NCBI RefSeq assembly: GCF_000716435.1
Contig: NZ_JNWO01000017.1
Coordinates: forward strand, 1-64,000
Direction: 5' to 3'
DNA length: 64,000 nt
Source: Streptomyces xylophagus
GTDB lineage: Bacteria > Actinomycetota > Actinomycetes > Streptomycetales > Streptomycetaceae
Shown: positions 27,301-34,795 of the stretch, one piece after another
How positions within the stretch are numbered: the first letter of the stretch is position 1
How the letters are laid out: every line of letters begins with the position of its first letter
Notes under the pieces: model-generated
Seen by the model: only the letters and a program-made list of their open reading frames with translations
The model's database searches: none
Told to the model about the DNA's origin: nothing
Translations under genes and position numbers: made by a program

Positions 27301-29261
27301 CCGTGAAGCGGCACTTCCGGGAGCTGGGCGTCGACACGCAGACCGAGGACTTCACGGTCGTCGGCGTCGGTGACATGTCCGGTGACGTGTTCGGCAACGG
27401 CATGCTGCTCAGCGAGCACATCCGCCTGGTCGCCGCCTTCGACCACCGGCACATCTTCCTCGACCCGACCCCGGACGCGGCCGTCTCGTACGCCGAGCGG
27501 CGCCGCATGTTCGAGCTGCCGCGCTCCAGTTGGGCGGACTACAACACCGACCTGTTGTCGGCCGGCGGTGGCGTCTTCCCGCGCACCGCGAAGGCGATCC
27601 CGGTCAACGCACACGTCCGCGCGGCCCTCGGCATCGAGGACAAGGTCGCCAAGATGACGCCGGCCGACCTCATGAAGGCGATCCTGAAGTCGCAGGTCGA
27701 CCTGTTGTGGAACGGCGGCATCGGGACGTACGTCAAGGCGAGCACCGAGTCCCACGCGGACGTCGGCGACAAGGCCAACGACGCGATCCGCGTCGACGGC
27801 GCCGACCTGCGCGTCAAGGTCGTCGGCGAGGGCGGCAACCTGGGCCTGACCCAGCTCGGCCGGATCGAGTTCGCCCAGCAGGGCGGCAAGATCAACACGG
27901 ACGCGATCGACAACAGCGCGGGCGTGGACACCTCCGACCACGAGGTGAACATCAAGATCCTGCTCAACGGCCTGGTCACCGACGGCGACATGACCGTCAA
28001 GCAGCGCAACAAGATCCTCGCCGAGATGACCGACGAGGTCGGCGCGCTCGTCCTGCGCAACAACTACGCGCAGAACACCGCGATCGCCAACGCGCTCGCC
28101 CAGTCCAAGGACATGCTCCACGCCCAGCAGCGCTTCATGCGCACCCTGGTCCGCGAGGGCCACCTCGACCGGGCCTTGGAGTTCCTGCCCACCGACCGCC
28201 AGATCCGTGAACGCCTCGCCCAGGGGCAGGGGTTGACCAGTCCTGAGACGGCCGTCCTGCTGGCGTACACGAAGATCACGGTCGCCGACGAGCTGCTGCA
28301 CACCACGCTGCCCGACGACCCCTACCTGCGCACCCTGCTGCACGCCTACTTCCCGACCGCGCTGCGCGAGAAGTTCGCCGAGCAGATCGACACCCACGCG
28401 CTGCACCGCGAGATCGTCACCACGGTCCTCGTCAACGACACGGTCAACACGGGCGGTACGAGCTTTCTGCACCGCCTGCGCGAGGAGACCGGGGCCTCCC
28501 TGGAGGAGATCGTCCGGGCGCAGACCGCGGCCCGCGCGATCTTCGACGCGGCCGAGGTGTGGGACGGCGTCGAGGCCCTCGACAACACCGTCGAGGCGCC
28601 CGTCCAGACCCGCATCCGCCTGCACTCGCGCCGCCTGTGCGAGCGCGGCACCCGCTGGCTGCTCAACAACCGGCCGCAGCCGCTCCAGCTCGCCGAGACC
28701 GTCGAGTTCTTCGGCGAGCGCGTCGAGCAGGTCTGGTCCCAGCTGCCCAAGCTGCTGCGCGGCGCGGACCTGGAGTGGTACCAGCAGATCTACGACGAGC
28801 TGACCGGCGCCGGCGTCCCCGCCGAACTCGCCACCCGCGTCGCCGGTTTCTCCTCCGCCTTCCCCGCGCTCGACATCGTCTCGGTGGCCGACCGCACGGG
28901 CAAGGACCCGATGGACGTGGCCGAGGTCTACTACGACCTCGCCGACCGCCTCCACATCACCCAACTCATGGACCGCATCATCGAGTTGCCCCGCGCGGAC
29001 CGCTGGCAGTCCATGGCCCGCGCCTCCATCCGCGAGGACCTGTACGCGGCCCACGCGGCCCTCACCGCGGACATCCTCACGGCCGGCAACGGCACCTCGA
29101 CTCCCGAACAGCGCTTCACCGCGTGGGAGCAGAAGAACACCGCGATCCTCGGCCGCGCCCGCACCACCCTCGACGAGATCCAGGGCTCGGAGATGTTCGA
29201 CCTCGCCAACCTGTCGGTGGCGATGCGCACGATGCGAACACTGCTGCGGACGCATTCGTAG
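24330..29261 (+). CDS. gdh: NAD-dependent glutamate dehydrogenase, large (180-kDa) type
   Basis: A 1643-residue enzyme that deaminates glutamate to 2-oxoglutarate with NAD+. It belongs to the L_180 class first described in Streptomyces. The long N-terminal half contains ACT-like regulatory regions. The catalytic core begins near residue 800, with VPVGAKGGFVAK (substrate Lys) at about 872 and NAD-fold VVGVGDMSGDVFGNG at about 1010. A C-terminal helical domain follows. ATG 24330 is behind AGAGGAC. The length is normal for the class. It is monocistronic, with a strong terminator at 29306. The predicted promoter lies about 360 bp upstream. Confidence 0.96.
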   Translation: MQTKLDEAKAELLERAARVAENSPVGGHLPTGTTDEGTPDRDTVLAFLQRYYLHTAPEDLADRDPVDVFGAAYSHYRLAETRPQGTANVRVHTPTVEENGWTCSHTVVEVVTDDMPFLVDSVTNELTRQGRGIHVVIHPQVVVRRDLTGKLIEVLTTPPAGDLPHDAHTESWIHVQIDRETDRADLKQITADLLRVLSDVREAVEDWEKMRDLALRMADELPAEPTASDLPSSEVGEARELLRWLAADHFTFLGYREYQLREDDSLAAVPGTGLGILRSDPQHAGEDHHPVSPSFERLPADARAKAREHKLLVLTKANSRSTVHRPSYLDYVGVKKFDENGEVVGERRFLGLFSSAAYTESVRRVPVIRRTVDEVLEGAGFSPNSHDGRDLLQILETYPRDELFQTPVDELRSIVTSVLYLQERRRLRLYLRQDEYGRYYSALVYLPRDRYTTGVRLRIIDILKEELDGTSVDFTAWNTESILSRLHFVVRVPQGTELPELSDADKDRIEARLVEAARSWADGFGEALNAECGEERAAELLRSYGNAFPEGYKADHSPRAAVADLVHLEQLTEEQAFALSLYEPVGAAPDERRFKIYRKGASVSLSAVLPVLSRLGVEVVDERPYELRCSNRTTAWIYDFGLRMPKSQNGNGDYLGEDGRERFQEAFAATWTGQAENDGFNALVLSAGIDWRQAMVLRAYAKYLRQAGSTFSQDYMEDTLRNNVHTTRLLVSLFEARMSPDRQRAGREIVDALLEEVDAALDQVASLDEDRILRSFLTVIKATLRTNFFQEALGGHPHAYVSMKFDPQAIPDLPAPRPAYEIWVYSPRVEGVHLRFGKVARGGLRWSDRREDFRTEILGLVKAQMVKNTVIVPVGAKGGFVAKQLPDPSVDRDAWLAEGIASYKMFISALLDITDNLVAGEVVPPADVVRHDEDDTYLVVAADKGTATFSDIANGVAESYNFWLGDAFASGGSAGYDHKKMGITARGAWESVKRHFRELGVDTQTEDFTVVGVGDMSGDVFGNGMLLSEHIRLVAAFDHRHIFLDPTPDAAVSYAERRRMFELPRSSWADYNTDLLSAGGGVFPRTAKAIPVNAHVRAALGIEDKVAKMTPADLMKAILKSQVDLLWNGGIGTYVKASTESHADVGDKANDAIRVDGADLRVKVVGEGGNLGLTQLGRIEFAQQGGKINTDAIDNSAGVDTSDHEVNIKILLNGLVTDGDMTVKQRNKILAEMTDEVGALVLRNNYAQNTAIANALAQSKDMLHAQQRFMRTLVREGHLDRALEFLPTDRQIRERLAQGQGLTSPETAVLLAYTKITVADELLHTTLPDDPYLRTLLHAYFPTALREKFAEQIDTHALHREIVTTVLVNDTVNTGGTSFLHRLREETGASLEEIVRAQTAARAIFDAAEVWDGVEALDNTVEAPVQTRIRLHSRRLCERGTRWLLNNRPQPLQLAETVEFFGERVEQVWSQLPKLLRGADLEWYQQIYDELTGAGVPAELATRVAGFSSAFPALDIVSVADRTGKDPMDVAEVYYDLADRLHITQLMDRIIELPRADRWQSMARASIREDLYAAHAALTADILTAGNGTSTPEQRFTAWEQKNTAILGRARTTLDEIQGSEMFDLANLSVAMRTMRTLLRTHS

Positions 29262-29305
29262 TTCCTACGACTGTCCATTCGTAGTGCCCAGTGCCTACGA
29301 CGACG

Positions 29306-29343
29306 AGGGCGCCCCGAGCCGCAATGGCTCGGGGCGCCCTTTT
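29306..29343 (+). terminator. gdh terminator
   Basis: A perfect 15-bp stem AGGGCGCCCCGAGCC / GGCTCGGGGCGCCCT with loop GCAAT, followed by TTT. Confidence 0.92.
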
Positions 29344-29404
29344 CACGGAGTGCCTTAGTGATATTCGAGGGGAGGGCTTACTTGGCCGCGCTAAGCCTGG
29401 TGAC

Positions 29405-29857
29405 GTGACTCTGAACATCACCGAGGAACGCGTGACCGTACCCGTCCGACCGGTGCGCAAGGTCGTCCTGGAAGTCGTGAAATTCGGGATCGTCGGCGGC
29501 AGCGGCGTCCTGGTCAACTTCGCGGTCTTCAACGCCCTGCTGCACGGCCTGCACTGGCCCGCGATGCTCGCGACCGTCCTGGCCAGCTGCGTCGCGATGG
29601 GCGCCAACTACCTCGGCTTCCGCTACTACACCTACCGCGACCGCGACGCCCCCGGCGCCCGCCGTATCGCGCTGTTCTTCGTCTTCAGCGGCATCGGCGT
29701 ACTCATGGAAAGCGGCCTCTTCTACGTCGGCTACCACGGCCTGGGCCTCCACGGTCCACTCGAGGTGAACGTCGTGAAGGCCCTGTCGATCGTGCTCGCG
29801 TCCGCGTTCCGCTTCCTGGTCTACCGCACCTGGGTGTTCCAGGACGAGGACCTCTAG
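29405..29857 (+). CDS. GtrA-family membrane protein
   Basis: A 150-residue GtrA-like protein with four predicted helices (FGIVGGSGVLVNFAVFNALL, MLATVLASCVAMGANYLGF, IALFFVFSGIGVLMESGLFY and VVKALSIVLASAFRFLVYR). GtrA proteins are thought to flip or handle polyprenyl-linked sugars in wall or O-antigen modification. The GTG start 29405 is chosen because longer frames run through the gdh terminator. It is convergent with the TagH-like ATPase gene (16-bp gap). Position fits the glycopolymer region. Confidence 0.87.
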   Translation: MTLNITEERVTVPVRPVRKVVLEVVKFGIVGGSGVLVNFAVFNALLHGLHWPAMLATVLASCVAMGANYLGFRYYTYRDRDAPGARRIALFFVFSGIGVLMESGLFYVGYHGLGLHGPLEVNVVKALSIVLASAFRFLVYRTWVFQDEDL

Positions 29858-29873
29858 ACGGCCCGGGAGTCCT

Positions 29874-30743
29874 CTAGGCGACCTGGCCCGCCGGGGTGGG
29901 GGCGGGGGCCTTGGGCTTGTCGGCGCCGCCCGTGAAGGCCTCGTAGGCCTCCAGGACCTCCTCGGTCGGGCCGTCCATCCGCAGCTCGCCGCGTTCCAGC
30001 CACAGCACGCGGTCGCAGGTGTCGCGGATCGACTTGTTGTTGTGGCTGACCAGGAAGACCGTGCCCGCGTGCTGTCGCAGCTCGCGGATCCGCTCCTCCG
30101 AACGCCGCTGGAACGACCGGTCGCCCGTCGCCAGCGCCTCGTCGATCAGCAGGACGTCGTGGTCCTTGGCGGCGGCGATGGAGAACCGCAGCCGGGCGCC
30201 CATGCCGGAGGAGTACGTCCGCATCGGGAGGGTGATGAAGTCGCCCTTCTCGTTGATCCCGGAGAAGTCGACGATGCCCTGGTAGCGCTCCTTGACCTGC
30301 TCGCGGGACATGCCCATGGCCAGGCCGCCGAGGTAGACGTTGCGCTCGCCGGTCAGGTCGCCCATCAGGGCCGCATTGACGCCGAGGAGGGAGGGCTGGC
30401 CGTGGGTGTAGATACGGCCGTTCTCGACCGGGAGCAGGCCCGCGACCGCCTTGAGCAGGGTGGACTTGCCGGAACCGTTGGTGCCGATGAGCCCGATCGC
30501 CTCGCCCTTGTAGGCGACGAAGGACACCTTCTTGACCGCGTGCACCTTGCGGACGCCCGCAGCCTTCTCGGCCTTCTCGCGGCGCAGCATGCGGTTGAGG
30601 GCGGCGGTCGCAGAGCCGCGTCCGGCGCCGGTTCCGTTGACCCGGTAGACGATGTCGACGCCGTCGCAGACGACGGTGGGGATCGTGCTGTCCGCGGCCA
30701 CGGGGGTCCGCTCGGTGTGGTACTCGATGGTCTGCTCAGCCAC
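29874..30743 (-). CDS. Polysaccharide/teichoic-acid ABC exporter ATPase (TagH/Wzt-like)
   Basis: A 289-residue ABC ATPase of the TagH/Wzt class. Walker A GTNGSGKST is at 87-95, the Q-loop region is short as in this class, the signature is YSSGMGARL, Walker B is VLLIDEALATGD, and the switch His is in LVSHNN. An N-terminal extension of about 65 residues precedes the core. With the permease (8-bp overlap) it forms an exporter for lipid-linked wall glycopolymers across the membrane. It is the second gene of the two-gene operon read from 31653. Confidence 0.93.
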   Translation of the reverse strand: MAEQTIEYHTERTPVAADSTIPTVVCDGVDIVYRVNGTGAGRGSATAALNRMLRREKAEKAAGVRKVHAVKKVSFVAYKGEAIGLIGTNGSGKSTLLKAVAGLLPVENGRIYTHGQPSLLGVNAALMGDLTGERNVYLGGLAMGMSREQVKERYQGIVDFSGINEKGDFITLPMRTYSSGMGARLRFSIAAAKDHDVLLIDEALATGDRSFQRRSEERIRELRQHAGTVFLVSHNNKSIRDTCDRVLWLERGELRMDGPTEEVLEAYEAFTGGADKPKAPAPTPAGQVA

Positions 30744-31653
30744 GGCCGTACGTCTCCTCAGCCTTCCAGAAGTAGATGAAGCCGCCGACTCCGGCGAGCA
30801 GCGCCCAGCCCAGTGCGGCCGGCCACACGTGCGGGGGGAGCTGGCTGGAGTGGAAGCTGTCGATCAGCGAGTAGCGCATCAGGTCGATGTAGACGGCCGC
30901 CGGGTTGGTCTCCAGGGCGAGCGTCACGAGGTGCGGCAGGTGGTCCTTGCTGGTCAGCTTGTCGATGCTCCACATGACGCCGGAGACATACATCCAGGTG
31001 CGCAGCACGAACGGCATCAGCTGCGCGATGTCCGGCGTCTTCGCGCCCATCCGGGCCATGATCATCGAGACGCCCGCGTTGAACGTGAACTGCAGGATCA
31101 GCACCGGGACCGCCATCAGCCAGGAGAAGCTGATCGGCACACCGAAGCAGAGCAGGATCACGACGAGGGCGGCCATCGAGAACAGCAGCTGCTGGAGCTG
31201 CTGCAGCGCGAACGAGATCGGCAGCGCGGCCCGCGGGAAGTGCAGGGCGCGGACCAGGCCGAGGTTGCCCGAGATCGCCCGGGTGCCCGCCATGATCGAG
31301 CTCTGCGTGAACGTCCAGATGAACACGCCCGTCACCAGGAACGGGATGTAGTCCGGGACGCCGCGCTTCGTGCCCAGCAGGATGCCGAAGATGAAGTAGT
31401 ACACCGCCGCGTTCAACAGCGGCGTCATCACCTGCCAGATCTGACCCAGCTTCGCCTGGCTGTACTGCGCGGTCAGCTTGGCGGTGGCGAAGGCGGTGAT
31501 GAAGTGGCGGCGCTCCCACAACTGGCGGACGTACTCGCGCAGGGAGGGGCGGGCGCCACTGACGGTGAGGCCGTGGCGGGCGGCGAGTGCCGCGAGGTCG
31601 TCTTCGTCGGCCGGAGCCGGCGAAGGGGGCGGTGTGTGGAGGACCTGGCTCAC
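30736..31653 (-). CDS. Polysaccharide/teichoic-acid ABC exporter permease (TagG/Wzm-like)
   Basis: A 305-residue ABC-2 type permease. A cytoplasmic N-terminus carries the amphipathic LWERRHFITAFATAKLTAQY segment seen in Wzm/TagG proteins. Six hydrophobic helices follow. The GTG start at 31653 (VSQVLHTPPP) begins the family-like part; the open frame extends far upstream through the operator array but reads as Arg/Pro-rich nonsense. The neighbouring region carries many copies of an operator-like palindrome, so expression is probably controlled by the divergent TetR protein. Confidence 0.9.
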   Translation of the reverse strand: MSQVLHTPPPSPAPADEDDLAALAARHGLTVSGARPSLREYVRQLWERRHFITAFATAKLTAQYSQAKLGQIWQVMTPLLNAAVYYFIFGILLGTKRGVPDYIPFLVTGVFIWTFTQSSIMAGTRAISGNLGLVRALHFPRAALPISFALQQLQQLLFSMAALVVILLCFGVPISFSWLMAVPVLILQFTFNAGVSMIMARMGAKTPDIAQLMPFVLRTWMYVSGVMWSIDKLTSKDHLPHLVTLALETNPAAVYIDLMRYSLIDSFHSSQLPPHVWPAALGWALLAGVGGFIYFWKAEETYGRG

Positions 31654-31753
31654 ATCCGCTGCTTTCGCTCGGGGGGAGGGGGTGCGTGCGTCCGGCTGCC
31701 GTGTGCCGTTGCCCGGCGTTTCCTTACGCTTCTCTTTACGTTCTCTTACGTCG

Positions 31754-32124
31754 GGACGGGACCGTATCGTCGCAACGTGAGCGTAGGCCGATTCGGCGTC
31801 GGAACGCAACCGTTTCGTCGTGACGGATGTGATGGGGCCGTTAGGTTTGGGCCGGGACGGGCCTGTTGCGTCGATACGCTCTGGGTGGGTTGCTGGTGGG
31901 GGCGCCGCGTCGGTGCGGGTTCGTCGTCGGGACGGACCGGTTGCGTCGCGGGGACGGGTCGGTTTCGTTGCGGCGACGGGCCGGTTGCGTCCCGACGTGA
32001 CCGCCCGACACGCCGCGCGCCGGCCCGCCCGCGCGCGCAGCGGAAGCACCCGCACCACCCGCGTCACGACGAAACCGTTTCGTCGCGACGCGACACCCCG
32101 CGTCGGAACGCAACCGTTTCGTCG
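31754..32124. promoter_or_regulatory. Array of about eight operator-like pseudo-palindromes
   Basis: One site is nearly perfect: CGACGAAACCGTTTCGTCG at 32067-32085. Variants sharing the right arm GTTKCGTCG, and a left arm like GGACGGGNC or GAACGCAAC, are centred at about 31763, 31811, 31864, 31939, 31961, 31983, 32076 and 32115. The sites at 31939, 31961 and 31983 are spaced by exactly 22 bp. They fill the 492-bp gap between the exporter operon and tetR. Size and symmetry fit a TetR-family operator. Further toward the exporter (31721-31750) there are three TTACG steps. No other gene is seen in this gap. Confidence 0.75.
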
Positions 32125-32139
32125 CAACGCCCCTATGCT
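32111..32139 (+). promoter_or_regulatory. Putative leaderless promoter of tetR
   Basis: TATGCT (32134-32139) lies seven bases before the ATG at 32146, and no ribosome-binding site is present, which suggests a leaderless transcript. The -35 region would lie near 32111, inside the last operator copy (32106-32124). That arrangement fits autorepression. Confidence 0.5.
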
Positions 32140-32145
32140 TGGTCT

Positions 32146-32772
32146 ATGACGACGAACGCCGACGAGCCCCAGACACGTCAGCGCCGCCGCACCCCGGCAG
32201 GGGCGGCCGTACTCCGTGAGGATGTGACGGAAGCCATTCGGGCGGCGGTCTTCGAGGAGCTGGCGGCGGTCGGGTATGCCCGGATGTCGATCGAGGGGAT
32301 CGCGCGTCGGGCGGGAGTGGGCAAGACGGCGGTGTATCGCCGCTGGCGTTCGAAACTGCACCTGGTGCTCGACGTGGTGTCGGCGATCGCGATGTTGGGG
32401 CTGCCGACGCCGGACACCGGTTCGCTGGAGGGTGACCTGCGGATGCTGTACGAGGTGACGTCACGGGCCCTGCGTCATCCCGTGGCCTCGCAGATCATCC
32501 CGGACCTCCAGGCCGAGGCGGCCCGGAATCCCGAGATCGCCGACGCCATGCAGAAGGCGTTGCGCGAGGGCCAGGAGGGTGTGGCCAGCAAGATCCTGGC
32601 GGCGGCCGAACGGCGTGGTGAGATCCGCCCCGGCATGGACGAGGACCTGGCCCTGGACCTGATCTCCGGCCCCCTGTACTGGCGTGCCGTGGTGATCCGC
32701 AGCCCGAAGCTGCCGAAGGGGTACCTGGGGGCGCTGGCCCGGGCGACGACGGAGGGGCTCAAGGCGCTGTAA
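32146..32772 (+). CDS. TetR-family transcriptional regulator
   Basis: A 208-residue TetR/AcrR repressor. The DNA-binding domain shows MSIEGIARRAGVGKTAVYRRW at about residues 44-64, the classic TetR recognition helix. The C-terminal ligand domain is divergent (LPKGYLGALARATTEGLKAL at the end). It is divergent from the TagGH-like exporter and preceded by the iterated palindromes, so these are its likely operators. The ligand is unknown. It is convergent with the ADP-ribosylglycohydrolase gene (20 bp between stops). Confidence 0.92.
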   Translation: MTTNADEPQTRQRRRTPAGAAVLREDVTEAIRAAVFEELAAVGYARMSIEGIARRAGVGKTAVYRRWRSKLHLVLDVVSAIAMLGLPTPDTGSLEGDLRMLYEVTSRALRHPVASQIIPDLQAEAARNPEIADAMQKALREGQEGVASKILAAAERRGEIRPGMDEDLALDLISGPLYWRAVVIRSPKLPKGYLGALARATTEGLKAL

Positions 32773-32792
32773 GTCTCGCCCGACTCGGCGAG

Positions 32793-33740
32793 TCAGTCGT
32801 CCCGTCGGTCCAACCCCCGCCCCAGCTCCCCGAGTTCACCCGCCCGCAGCACCCGCCCACCGAACCCCGGTAGCGGTACATGCAGGGCCTTGGTCCAGCG
32901 CTCGGGGATCGCTGCGCACCCGTACACCGCCCCCGCGAGCCCGCCCGTCACGGCGGCGACGGTGTCCGTGTCGCCGCCGAGGTCGATGGCAGCGCGTACG
33001 GCGTCCTCGTAGGAGGAGGTCGTCCGTAGGGCCCAGACGGCGGAGCCGAGGCAGGGCCAGACGGCGCCGTTGAACTCCGTTGCGCGGTCGGGGTGCCAGT
33101 CGGGGGAGAGGACGACGCCGTAGCGTTCCCGGTGGTCGGGGTGGACGGACCGGAGTGTCTCCTCGACGGCGTCGAGCGGGTCGCCGCCGTCCAGTGCGAC
33201 GCGCACCAACTCGTGGAAGACGGCGGTGCCTTCCCAGGCCGCGCGGTCTCCGTGGGTGAGCGCGGCGATGCGGCGGGCGGCGTCCATCGTGGCCTCGCGG
33301 CCCGCGCGGGAGAAGTACACGGCCGAGGGGGCGGCGCGCATCAACGAACCGTTCCCCGCGCCCCGTTGGCTGGTCTGGAAGTGGAGCGCGGCGGCCAGGT
33401 CCCAGGGGGCGTCGCTGCTCAGTACGGCCTCGGTCTGCAGGCCGATGTCCTTGGGTTCGGCGGCTGCCCAGCGCCGGAACCGCCGGAACATGTCGGGGAG
33501 TTGGAGCCCGCCGCACTCCAGCAGCGACTCCGCGACGAGTACGGCCATCTGCGTGTCGTCGGTGGCCTCGCCCGGGTCCCAGCCGCCGCCCCCGCACATC
33601 TCGCCGCCGTGACCGGGCGCCGGAAACCGGGCGGAGAAGGCGCCTTCGGGCCCGAACTCGAAGGGCGCGCCGAGTGCGTCACCGACGGCGGAGCCGAGGA
33701 CGGCACCCCTGGCGCGCTCCGCTCTGGAGACACCGCCCAT
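32793..33740 (-). CDS. ADP-ribosylglycohydrolase family protein
   Basis: A 315-residue DraG/ARH-type protein. Metal-binding acidic motifs are present: GSAVGDALGAPFEF near the N-terminus, ATDDTQMAVLVAE at about residue 60, and GGDTDTVAAVTGGLAGA near residue 260. Members remove ADP-ribose from proteins or small molecules. The ATG shares its A with the galE stop (TGATG), so it is translationally coupled to galE. That is an unusual partner, and the substrate might be a nucleotide sugar rather than a protein; this last point is speculation. Confidence 0.88.
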   Translation of the reverse strand: MGGVSRAERARGAVLGSAVGDALGAPFEFGPEGAFSARFPAPGHGGEMCGGGGWDPGEATDDTQMAVLVAESLLECGGLQLPDMFRRFRRWAAAEPKDIGLQTEAVLSSDAPWDLAAALHFQTSQRGAGNGSLMRAAPSAVYFSRAGREATMDAARRIAALTHGDRAAWEGTAVFHELVRVALDGGDPLDAVEETLRSVHPDHRERYGVVLSPDWHPDRATEFNGAVWPCLGSAVWALRTTSSYEDAVRAAIDLGGDTDTVAAVTGGLAGAVYGCAAIPERWTKALHVPLPGFGGRVLRAGELGELGRGLDRRDD

Positions 33741-34720
33741 CAAGCGCGTGCCGCCCCCGGATGCAGCCGCACCCACCCCTCCCACGCCGACGTGATCATG
33801 TCCTGGACGTCGTGTTTGGCCTTCCAGCCCAGTTCGGTGGTGATGCGGTCGGCGGAGGCGACGACGCGGGCCGGGTCGCCGGGGCGGCGGGGGTGGATGG
33901 TCGGGGGGCGGTCGTAGCCGGTGGTCGCGTTGATGAGGTCGATCATCTCGCGGACCGAAATGCCTTCCCCGCGGCCGATGTTGAGGGTGAGGGCGCGGCC
34001 GCGGGAGGACTGGAGGGCGCGGGCCGCGGCGACGTGGGCCTCTGCGAGGTCCACGACGTGGATGTAGTCGCGGACGCAGGTGCCGTCGGGGGTGGCGTAG
34101 TCGTCGCCGAAGATGCGCGGGGGCGCGCCCTCGGTGAGCTTCTCGAAGACCATGGGGACGAGGTTGAAGACGCCTACGTCGGCGAGTTCGGGGGCCCCGG
34201 CTCCGGCTACGTTGAAGTAGCGCAGGGAGGCCGTGGACAGGCCGGTCGCCCGGCCCGTCGCGCGGACCAGCCACTCACCGGCGAGCTTCGTCTCGCCGTA
34301 CGGCGACATGGGCACGCAGGGCGTCTCCTCGGTCACCAGCTCCACGTCCGGCATGCCGTAGACGGCCGCCGAGGACGAGAACACGAAGGACGGGACGCCG
34401 GCCGTGGTCACCGCCTCCAGGAGGACGCGCAGGCCCTCGACGTTCTCCCGGTAGTAGTGCAACGGCTGGTCCACCGACTCGCCGACCTGCTTCTTCGCCG
34501 CCAGGTGGACGACTCCGGTGACGTCCTGGTCGGCGAGGGTGCGGGCCACCCGTTCCGCGTCCAGGGTCGAACCGACCACCAGGGGCACGCCGTCGGGCAC
34601 GCGGTCGGCGATGCCGGTGGACAGGTCGTCGTAGACGACCGCCTGTTCGCCCGCCTCGGTCATCGCCCTCACGACGTGCGCTCCGATGTAGCCGGCGCCG
34701 CCGGTGATCAGCCAGGTCAT
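33740..34720 (-). CDS. galE: UDP-glucose 4-epimerase
   Basis: A 326-residue extended short-chain dehydrogenase. The NAD motif GGAGYIG is at 7-13, the catalytic pair is Y141-xxx-K145 (SPYGETK), with S near 117, and RYFNVAGA is the GalE substrate loop. It interconverts UDP-glucose and UDP-galactose (or the N-acetyl forms). In this setting it probably supplies galactose-type sugars for the wall polymer rather than galactose catabolism, because galT and galK are absent. Confidence 0.94.
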   Translation of the reverse strand: MTWLITGGAGYIGAHVVRAMTEAGEQAVVYDDLSTGIADRVPDGVPLVVGSTLDAERVARTLADQDVTGVVHLAAKKQVGESVDQPLHYYRENVEGLRVLLEAVTTAGVPSFVFSSSAAVYGMPDVELVTEETPCVPMSPYGETKLAGEWLVRATGRATGLSTASLRYFNVAGAGAPELADVGVFNLVPMVFEKLTEGAPPRIFGDDYATPDGTCVRDYIHVVDLAEAHVAAARALQSSRGRALTLNIGRGEGISVREMIDLINATTGYDRPPTIHPRRPGDPARVVASADRITTELGWKAKHDVQDMITSAWEGWVRLHPGAARA

Positions 34721-34795
34721 GTGCGGCCGTCCCCTCCGTCACTGGATGTCACTCGATCCGTGGTGGCGCGTCCCTCACGCGCCGGCCTCAGTCAA

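Noticed and set aside
24414..29255. A 1613-codon minus-strand frame opposite glutamate dehydrogenase
   Set aside because: The plus-strand product is a complete NAD-GDH; the reverse frame has no motif or ribosome-binding site.
31721..32130. A CRISPR array in the repeat-rich gap before tetR
   Set aside because: The repeats are palindromic, degenerate and unevenly spaced (22-93 bp), with no uniform spacers and no cas genes.
30652..32145. Long plus-strand frame preceding tetR
   Set aside because: It reads antisense through the exporter genes and through the operator array; TetR homology begins only at 32146.
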